DNA from: Ashinkailepas kermadecensis
Lineage: Eukaryota > Arthropoda > Thecostraca > Neolepadidae
Direction: 5' to 3'
NCBI GenBank assembly: GCA_034440615.1
Contig: JAOTOM010004830.1
Span: forward strand, 102,501 to 166,500
Length of the DNA stretch: 64,000 bases
The notes under the pieces are model-generated. The model searched no databases, was not told where the DNA came from, and saw only the letters and a list, made by a program, of their open reading frames with translations. The position numbers and the translations under genes were made by a program. Position 1 is the stretch's first letter. Every line of letters begins with the position of its first letter. This document shows positions 57,142 through 64,000 of the stretch, one piece after another.

Positions 57142-57815
57142 GTACTGCTGATCTGTCGTGTCAGGGCACGCTAGCTCGGCTCCCCTCCCCCTCCCCCTGC
57201 CACCAGATCAGGTACTGCTGATCTGTCGTGTCAGGGCACGCTAACTCGGCTCCCCTCCCCCTCCACCTGCCACCAGATCAGGTACTGCTGACCTGTCGTG
57301 TCAGGACACGCTAGCTCGGCTCCCCTCCCCTCCCCCTGCCACCGGATCAGGTACTGCTGACCTGTCGTGTCAGGGCACGCTAGCTCGGCTCCCCTCCCCC
57401 TCCCCCTGCCACCAGATCAGGTACTGCTGACCTGTCGTGTCAGGGCACGCTAGCTCGGCTCCCCTCCCCCTCCCCCTGCCACCAGATCAGGTACTGCTGA
57501 CCTGTCGTGTCAGGGCACGCTAGCTCGGCTCCCCTCCCCTTTCCCCTGCCACCAGATCAGGTACTGCTGACCTGTCGTGTCAGGGCACGCTAGCTCGGCT
57601 CCCCCTCCCCCTGCCACCAGATCAGGTACTGCTGACCTGTCGTGTCAGGGCACGCTAGCTCGGCTCCCCTCCCCCTCCCCCTGCCACCAGATCAGGTACT
57701 GCTGACCTGTCGTGTCAGGGCACGCTAGCTCGGCTCCCCTCCCCCTCCCCCTGCCACCAGATCAGGTACTGCTGACCTGTCGTGTCACACGCTAACTCGC
57801 ACCCCCCCCCGGCAC
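57132..57815 (+). repeat. 70-bp array of splice-site modules at the exon 8 donor
   Basis: About ten units, each beginning with ATCAG, GTACTGCTGACCTGTCGTGT, then GCACGCTAGCTCGGCT, a CCCCTCCCCCTCCCCCTGCC tract and ACCAG. Each unit repeats the exon 8 donor and also has a CTGAC branch-like motif, a long pyrimidine tract and CAG immediately before the next ATCAG-GT. Variation between units is small (tract length, one or two bases). Confidence 0.95.
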
Positions 57816-58260
57816 CGTACCACGATCATGAGGGAGTTCTGAGTCTTGAGTCCTGATTGAGATGGTCAGTCATGTATCCAGAATTGTTCCAAGATCCCCA
57901 GTTATTGACAGGTCATCCAAGGTGACCCTGTGAATTGTGTAGGATGATGTGATTGGTTATCGTTTCGAAGTGATATTTTGAATGATTTACATTTTGCTGA
58001 CGTTCATCTTCAGCCTCCAGTCGGCCGTCCAGCGTGCTACTTTGTCCATGCTGAGACAGTGCGTATGTTGGATTCCTCACGGCACAGAACATCTTAATGT
58101 CATCGACATACCTATGTGAGACAGTAACTGTTCATGTTTCGAGGCAATGCATTCATGAACAGTGTACAAAGCAAAGGCGACATTGGTCCTTGAGGAGTGC
58201 CCAACACAGCAGTTCAGCTTGACTCGCTGCTTCCTCCTGTGATGTCAATGCTTCAATCGG
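57816..58260. other. Rest of cadherin intron 8, decayed reverse-transcriptase-like tail
   Basis: Minus-strand phrases here (about 57960-58225) resemble parts of a degenerate reverse transcriptase (HRYVDDIKMF, GPMSPLLCTLFMN). This suggests a very old non-LTR fragment in reverse orientation. Stops prevent a firm call. Confidence 0.4.
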
Positions 58261-58263
58261 TAC

Positions 58264-58333
<70 letters not shown>

Positions 58334-58342
58334 GTATATAGA
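58261..58342. repeat. TA microsatellite
   Basis: TACATATA then about 30 TA units, about 40 bases before the exon 9 acceptor. Confidence 0.96.
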
Positions 58343-58381
58343 CAAGCATCCCCATGTACATGAGGTGCTTGTTCTATTCAG

Positions 58382-58551
58382 GGGGACAACAGCAAGTTCA
58401 CGTACAGCCTGGACGACCCTTCCGGAACGTTTGGACTCGACCCGATAACAGGCTGGCTAACGGTGGCGGACCAGTCCAAGTTGGATCGAGAGGTGCGATC
58501 GCAACTGAAGCTGAACATTTACGCCGACGAGCTGACTCCAAATGTGCTCAG
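58382..58551 (+). CDS. Cadherin exon 9: EC4
   Basis: Phase 0 to 2, between ATTCAG and GTATAC. Encodes [40 protein letters not shown] and [14 protein letters not shown]. The GDN completes ATDADQGDN from exon 8; LDRE is intact. Confidence 0.95.
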
Positions 58552-58776
58552 GTATACAGATAGCTGACCGAGTGTTATTATTGCTGTTCGGTTTGTGCTA
58601 AGTGACTCGAAAGTTATTTATCATCTATGTTATTGAAAAACTATAAATGCATCGTGCGACACGGATTTAGACATCAATTCGTCGCTGATGCACGTAGCTA
58701 TTGAGATTCGGTAACAACACAATACGACACCAGCATCTACTGGAGTGCGAATTTGAACCGAAATCCGGACGAACTT

Positions 58777-58979
58777 GATTTCGAACTCAAGGGGCGGGGA
58801 TGGCCGAGTGGTCAAGGTGTTGGACTCTGTGTACCAAAGGTCCTGGGTACAACACTCTCACCGCTCGGAACATTTCCCAATCCCGTGGCCCACCGGCGAA
58901 ACAGCGTGGGCGGTGCCATTAGCCGTGACCATGCATAAAGTGCGTCGTGAAACACCCAATAAACGATTTTGAACTCAAG
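58777..58979 (+). mobile_element. tRNA-derived SINE with target-site duplication
   Basis: A 173-bp insert (58792-58964) is bounded by GATTTCGAACTCAAG and GATTTTGAACTCAAG, a 15-bp target-site duplication with one change. The head carries box A TGGCCGAGTGG (58801-58811), as in Leu/Ser tRNA types, and a degenerate box B near 58843. The body ends in CACCCAATAAAC. It differs from the SINE at 45606, so it is a second family. Confidence 0.85.
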
Positions 58980-59559
58980 CTCACCATGGGCGTATAAAAT
59001 GTTGCTTCTTTTGCTTGGAGTGGTGCGGAAGGGGAGGGGAAGGACAGTTACGCCAACATCGCCACCCTTTTGCGTAGCTTCTGTGAAGGGAATTACGTTG
59101 CACAAATATAATGTCTCAATGGATGAAAACGCATTATTGTCACACGGCACTCTGCTTCAGTAAAGCATGTTGTCAATTTCTGTCCACTCTATTGTGTGGC
59201 AATACAGGCGTTGCTTGAGCAACACGCCCTAATTCCCAAATTAATCGTAACTTTAACCCAGATTAGCTCGCAGTGAGCCTGGTCATCCACAATTATTTAC
59301 GCTAATTGTTGCGGGCGATGATTGAGGTGTGGCCATGCATAGACTCGGTGACTGTCGACAGGCATGATGCTTTAACTGCTTACTTACTGACTCTTGTAGC
59401 TTCATGTTTAGACATATAGGCATACCACACTTCCGGTAGAACCTGAACCTGTGTGCAGATAATTGTTTATAGTTTTGTAAAGATGTGTGTGCAGATTTTG
59501 TTTTCTTCCCGGCTCTATAACCTCGTCATCACTCACTCACTCTGCAACATGAGCTATCA

Positions 59560-59706
59560 AATCCCCGATACGTTCCAGATGATGCCATCACTATGCTAAA
59601 TATCATCGAGGGTGTACCAGATGAGGTCATCACTAGGCTAAATATCCTCATTGAGGGTGTGCCAGATGATGAGACCATCACAAATCTAAATATCGTCATT
59701 TAGGGT
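59560..59706. repeat. About 54-bp tandem repeat, three copies
   Basis: Units contain CCAGATGATGCCATCAC and CTAAATATCATCGAGGGTGT, moderately diverged. Confidence 0.85.
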
Positions 59707-60011
59707 GAGGATGAAGGTGGGAGGGACTCGAGCCGTACCACTCCAAACGGTCCGATTTTAAACCATTTTGGAATATATTGCGTACAAATATTGACACGTT
59801 TTAAGATAAGAAACAAACATTGTTTACAATCATACGTGGAACCCAGGTGTCGAAATCCGAGGACTGTGTTGTTGAAATATTTGTGATTATTTGTGTTTCC
59901 TCATCCATATTTTCCCTTCCCCTAAAAAGCCGGCCGACTGGATTCGCAAGCGAAGCGTCTCCATGACCCTCGTCATACATCTCCATGACCCTTGACCATG
60001 ACCCGTTGCAG

Positions 60012-60147
60012 GCGGCAGACCAGGTCGGTGACCAGGGTCATCATCAACCTGCTGGATTCGAACGACAACAACCCCACGTTTGTGCCGTCCAACACGTACC
60101 AGTTCGTCGTGGAGGGCAACAGCTCCGTCGGCCGGGTTATCGGAAAG
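60012..60147 (+). CDS. Cadherin exon 10: EC4/EC5 junction
   Basis: Phase 2 to 0, between GTTGCAG and GTAAGC. Encodes RQTRSVTRVIINLLDSNDNN, PTF, then the EC5 opening YQFVVEGNSSVGRVIGK. The DSNDN calcium linker is intact. Confidence 0.95.
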
Positions 60148-60343
60148 GTAAGCAGATGGCCACAATTTTGCATTTGTCAATTTTGCTTCGGCCGTGAGCC
60201 GTCTTCCAGGGAAAGTGATTGTTTCGATGCGTTCTCAGTTACCGCTGCCGATTTGTTGTTTTTTAAACACGCCAGCCAAAAAGCCAGAAAATAGCCATGT
60301 AGATGTGTCACCCTTAGTACCCAAGCTTTTTGTGATGCTTGTG

Positions 60344-60447
<104 letters not shown>

Positions 60448-60639
60448 ACTACTGGTTGCGGATGCCTACCATGAACTAGAGGTAGTTAGCGAGTGTGCAT
60501 TCTGTACGACGAAGTACAAAACATTGCGTCGTGCGAGCATCCATGTCTTTATCGCCAGCACATCTCATCAACGAGCGCTCTTGGAGCGACGAAATGTGGC
60601 CCCACGACATGGGCACATTCCATGGTGGCCTTGATAGTG

Positions 60640-60760
60640 ACCGTGACCTGGCCACGCTGCGCAGGTGCTCGCCACCCTGTGACCCGGCCACATCGCGCAG
60701 GTGCTGGCCACCCCGTGACCTTGACCTGATCCCGTCGCGCAGGTGCTGGCTACCGACCCG
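60640..60760 (+). repeat. Tandem triplication of the exon 11 acceptor
   Basis: CGCAGGTGCTCGCCACCCTG (CAG ends 60664), CGCAGGTGCTGGCCACCCCG (60700) and the true CGCAGGTGCTGGCTACCGAC (60742) are spaced 36 and 42 bases. Each copies the acceptor and the first four codons. The two upstream copies meet TGA after five codons. Confidence 0.85.
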
Positions 60761-60999
60761 GACGAGGGCGACAACGGCCTGATCACCTACTCGTTCGAGA
60801 ACTCGACGTCGGCCGGCGGCCGGCCGGCGTTCTCCGTGTCGCCGGCCGGCGGCGAGCTGCTCCAGCGGCGGCCGGCGCCCGCCGGCTCCTACGTGCTGTT
60901 CGTGCGCGCGCAGGACTCGCCGGCGGCCCGCGGGCAGACGCGCAGCGCGCTGGCCGTCGTCACCGTGCTGGTGCGCGTGCACAACGTGCGACCGCCCAG
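60743..60999 (+). CDS. Cadherin exon 11: EC5
   Basis: Phase 0 to 2, between GCGCAG and GTCAGG. Encodes VLATDPDEGDNGLITYSFEN, FSVSPAGGELLQRRPAPAGS, YVLFVRAQDSPAARGQTRSA and VTVLVRVHNVRPP. Two departures from the family: the LDRE region reads LLQRRPA, and the closing DxNDNxP linker reads VHNVRPP. Extreme GC and many GGCC repeats. Confidence 0.93.
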
Positions 61000-61567
61000 G
61001 TCAGGGTCACCGCCGGCCGGCGCGGGGCACGGCACGGCGGGTCGGTGGTGTGTCGTCTGCGGTCGTGGCGTTGGGTCGGGTGTGTCGAGTCGGCAGACAC
61101 TAGCCCGACGCCACGACTCGACAGTGTAGCCACTGACAGTGACAGTGACTCACTCGGTAAATATATCGAGGTGTTTATGTATACTCATGTACGAATCACG
61201 TGCATGGACTCACTGACTGACGTACATGGACGTGCGGCTAATGTGCTTACGCTCAGGTTAGGTCACACGATTGCTGGATCATCGTTGGTACACACATGTC
61301 GGGTGCGGTGGTACGTTCGAATCGGGCGCATCATTTCAAGTTTGATGCTTTTATTTTCGCATCAGCCACTATTTGGGCTACGCCATTGGGTGTATAGGCC
61401 AGGCGATCTGCTTTGTCAGGTCATTGGAGTTTCGCGTAGATCAGGTCCGGGCAATGTCCTGCTTGTCGGGTCAGGTGCCTCTGTTTAGGTGTGTTTAATG
61501 TTCATTGTCCGGTCCGCCTGGTTTGGGCGTGTTCTACCCTAATCTACCGATGGGACTTTGCCCGCAG

Positions 61568-61689
61568 GATATCGGCCGGCCAGCGGATCTGGGTCGGCAA
61601 GGACGTCCAGCCCGGGTCACGAGTTGGACAGCTGATCGTCGATGACCCGGATGGGGATGACCTGACCTTCCGGCTGCGGGACGAGTCAG
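61568..61689 (+). CDS. Cadherin exon 12: EC6 first half
   Basis: Phase 2 to 1, between CCCGCAG and GTACGG. Encodes RISAGQRIWVGKDVQPGSRV, GQLIVDDPDGDDLTFRLRDES. DDPDGDD matches the D-x-D strand motif of cadherin repeats. Confidence 0.92.
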
Positions 61690-62423
61690 GTACGGCCGCC
61701 TGAGCGTCAGCCAGGTCTGAAGGGCGATCAGAGTTGAGCTGTTGCTTAAAAGTTTGCCCGCAGGATTATCACACAACGCAAACGAAACGATCCTCATTTT
61801 CCCGGGGCTCATGTCGATTCTGCCGATCCTGCCTTGTCATTTGCCATTCATGCCGATCATGCCTGCTGCGTACTCTTAGCTACATGTGTGGCAATAATGC
61901 AGGCGTTTGATGTTTGCAGTTATTAATGTAGCGCATATTCCTGTGGGGCTAGGAAACCTCGCCCATATGCCTGTCTAAACAAGTGCGGATAAATGACCCA
62001 ATTCAGCTACATAGCCAGCTTTCTGGATTTTAACTCAATTGCAACTTTGAAGGATGACTTGGCCCATTCTTACATACTCACCGGTAGTCTAGGTATATGT
62101 GTAGAAGCACTTTATTTTTTAAGGGGGAGGGGGGGGGGGCAGGCTGATTTAGACAATTTTTTATGTCAACGCCATAAGGTTGATGGTTAAGATTTGGAAG
62201 AATCGGAGGAAGGACATGCCCCCCATTCCCCAGTGATTACAATCATGCATCTAGCTGCTGAAAGGAATTTCAAAGAACAGAACGGAAATTCAATGTTTTT
62301 TTTATTTTTACTTAGTACGTTTTTCCAGTGAGCATCTTCTGTTACCATCTTCTGTTCGTGCTGATCATGGGTAAAACAATATGTCTACGGTGAGCTTTCC
62401 AAAATGCTTGTCATTGCGCGCAG
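61690..62423. other. Cadherin intron 12
   Basis: At 61753 the exon 12 acceptor phrase TTTGCCCGCAGGAT occurs again. A G-run lies at 62128. No other structure seen. Confidence 0.5.
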
Positions 62424-62620
62424 TTCCGTTCGAAGTGGAAAGCGCCACCGGATACATTCAAGTCTCCACCCCGCTGAACACCTCCGACCAATCAACGTAC
62501 AGTCTGGCCATCGACGTCACCGACGGCACACACCTGGCGACATCTGTGATCGACATCATCATCGTGGCGGAAAACGCGCAGGAATCGTTCGAAAGTGCAT
62601 CGCTCACGTTCGAGGTGCTG
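62424..62620 (+). CDS. Cadherin exon 13: EC6 second half and start of EC7
   Basis: Phase 1 to 0, between GCGCAG and GTAAGT. Encodes VPFEVESATGYIQVSTPLNT, YSLAIDVTDGTHLATSVIDI and IIVAENAQESFESASLTFEV. The TG turn is present; the closing linker reads VAENAQESF, again without DxNDN. Confidence 0.93.
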
Positions 62621-63051
62621 GTAAGTTTGTTTCTTTGTGTGGCTTTACGACGCACAAGCTGACGCTATCTGGCATCACCCGGTTGGCTTTCACCCTGACA
62701 TGAAGGACCGACATCGCGGGGAATCGAACCTCCGTACCTCTGGTTTTCCAGGAGCTCGGCTTAGCCTGGTCGTGTATTTTACGTTATTTCCAACGGGTAA
62801 TTGTGGTGCAACTATATCAATCGAATATGTTCACTAAGGTTCATTACATTTTAAACTTCAGTTCTGTTCAGGTGCTTCGTCCAGTGTTCGCCTTCATCAC
62901 CGAAGCAGGCGATTGCAGCTTAGTCATGATCGTATTTCGAAATAATCAAAATCGGTCACGTTTCATTCCACCAAACCATTACAAAGCCGACCCCATTGCG
63001 ACCCTGAAGCGTCCATTAGCGATTGCGTGATGTCTTTGTCTCTGCTTCCAG

Positions 63052-63207
63052 GAAAACTCGAGCAATGTCACCATCGGTCGACTCATCGCCGAGCGACATC
63101 GCCCCGTGGAGTATCTAAAGGCGGAGATCCTGAATCCGATGCTGAACGATACCTTCGTGGTGACTTCAACGGGGGTATTGCGACTTCTGTCCCCCTTAGA
63201 CTTTGAG
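63052..63207 (+). CDS. Cadherin exon 14: EC7
   Basis: Phase 0 to 0, between TTCCAG and GTCAGT. Encodes ENSSNVTIGRLIAERHRPVE, then LNDTFVVTSTGVLRLLSPLD and FE, a repeat opening up to its LDFE motif. The gene continues past the window. Confidence 0.92.
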
Positions 63208-63469
63208 GTCAGTGGGTTTGAGTCGAATATCGTGGAACTCATTTGCTTTCTTGTTTTCCCATGGTAGATTGGTAGGATTGTGGAAGTTCGAGGTCAGACC
63301 AGACATGTTTGATGTTTGAAGATAATCTAGATGAATGCTACGTGATTACTTTATGTGGTAATATACCACTTGACGGATAGTGTTGCCATTAATGATGCGT
63401 TACTATTATCATTGTATTGTCAATGTTATTGGAACAAAAGTGTGAGTATTATTGATAAGTATTGAAGTG

Positions 63470-64000
63470 CTCTGGGTAATATTTTTCATGAATGAGGGAT
63501 ATTTTGGGGATAACTTGCAGGACTATGAGATCCAGGGATACAATATGTTTTCATTCGATAGGGGTCAGCAGTGAAAGGGGGTGGTGTAATGCTCCATGTG
63601 AATAGCTTATACAGTTCTCAGAAAGTAGCAGATGGGGTAAAAAATGTGTCTGTGGAGTCCATTTGGCTTGATGTTGCTGTGGGAAAAGGCAACAGCAATA
63701 AACTAAGGATTGGAGCTTTGTATCGATCAGGAACCTTGCCACATTCTCAGCAACTGGAGCTCGATAAGGTGATTTGTGAGGAAATCAGTAAAAACTTTCA
63801 GAGGAAATGCCTTATTCTTGGTGACTTTAATCTAAAAGGATATGAAAATGTTGGTGTTGGCTCCCCATCATGTAAACTGTTTAGGAAATGCCTTGAAGAG
63901 GACTTGTTCTTACATCAGTTTGTAGTGGAACCAACCAGGCAGGGCTCATTCTTGGACCTTGTCTTCTCAGATTTAAGTGATTTGGTTCAAGACTTGACTG
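63470..64000 (+). mobile_element. CR1-like retrotransposon, endonuclease part (runs off the right edge)
   Basis: The plus strand encodes AP-endonuclease phrases: DYEIQGYNMFSFDRG near 63525, GGGVMLHVNSLYSS from 63576, LRIGALYRSG near 63705, CLILGDFNLKGYENVG near 63808, and FLHQFVVEPTRQGSFLDLVF near 63909. GDFN and the late PTR..S.LDLVF are hallmarks of the CR1/L2 endonuclease. A one-base frame change near 63570 separates the first phrase from the rest. It sits in cadherin intron 14 and is better preserved than the copy at 3250-4840. Confidence 0.85.

Noticed and set aside
58795..58870. tRNA-Leu or tRNA-Ser gene
   Set aside because: Box B is degenerate and the unit lies between target-site duplications, which marks it as a SINE.

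Overview
The window is eukaryotic genomic DNA. It has GC-rich exons with GT..AG borders, long introns, simple repeats, minisatellites, tRNA-derived SINEs and decayed non-LTR retrotransposons. Short AACCT/AGGTT (TTAGG-like) tracts, CR1- and Jockey-like elements and a non-classical cadherin suggest an invertebrate. An arthropod, perhaps a crustacean, is my guess; I cannot name the species.

The main gene is a plus-strand cadherin that begins near 19980 and runs off the right side. I assembled 14 coding exons by matching splice phases: 19980-20061, 21164-21411, 25835-25990, 50221-50329, 51957-52165, 53640-53768, 55403-55588, 56944-57141, 58382-58551, 60012-60147, 60743-60999, 61568-61689, 62424-62620 and 63052-63207. 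Together they give 785 codons in one open frame: signal peptide, short cysteine-rich segment, and about six and a half cadherin (EC) repeats. The transmembrane and cytoplasmic parts lie beyond the window. Intron 3 alone spans about 24 kb and is filled with tandem arrays, including a 6.2-kb array of a 24-bp unit.

Left of the cadherin, on the minus strand, are: a partial exon with LDL-receptor class A-like repeats (1-222); a zinc-finger/tyrosine-recombinase-like gene with a frameshift (1132-2895); a decayed CR1-like element (3250-4840); two unrecognised coding-like blocks (about 4959-5787); a likely first coding exon (10666-10695); and a putative three-exon gene (13206-13878) whose last exon runs into a 46-bp minisatellite.

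The most unusual theme is that several minisatellites sit on exon-intron junctions and copy the splice site with each unit. At exon 6 the array has 33- and 27-bp units, stays open in frame, and carries about nine good 5' splice sites, all in the same phase. At exon 8 about ten 70-bp units each carry a branch-point-like CTGAC, a pyrimidine tract, and CAG then GT. Exon 11 has a triplicated acceptor. These are the best candidates for something new. Mobile elements are scattered between: three CR1-like pieces, a Jockey-like ORF1, two SINEs, a TIR element inside a TA microsatellite, and a possible Penelope-like terminal region with a hammerhead-like core. Parts of the tandem arrays look like collapsed or error-rich assembly.
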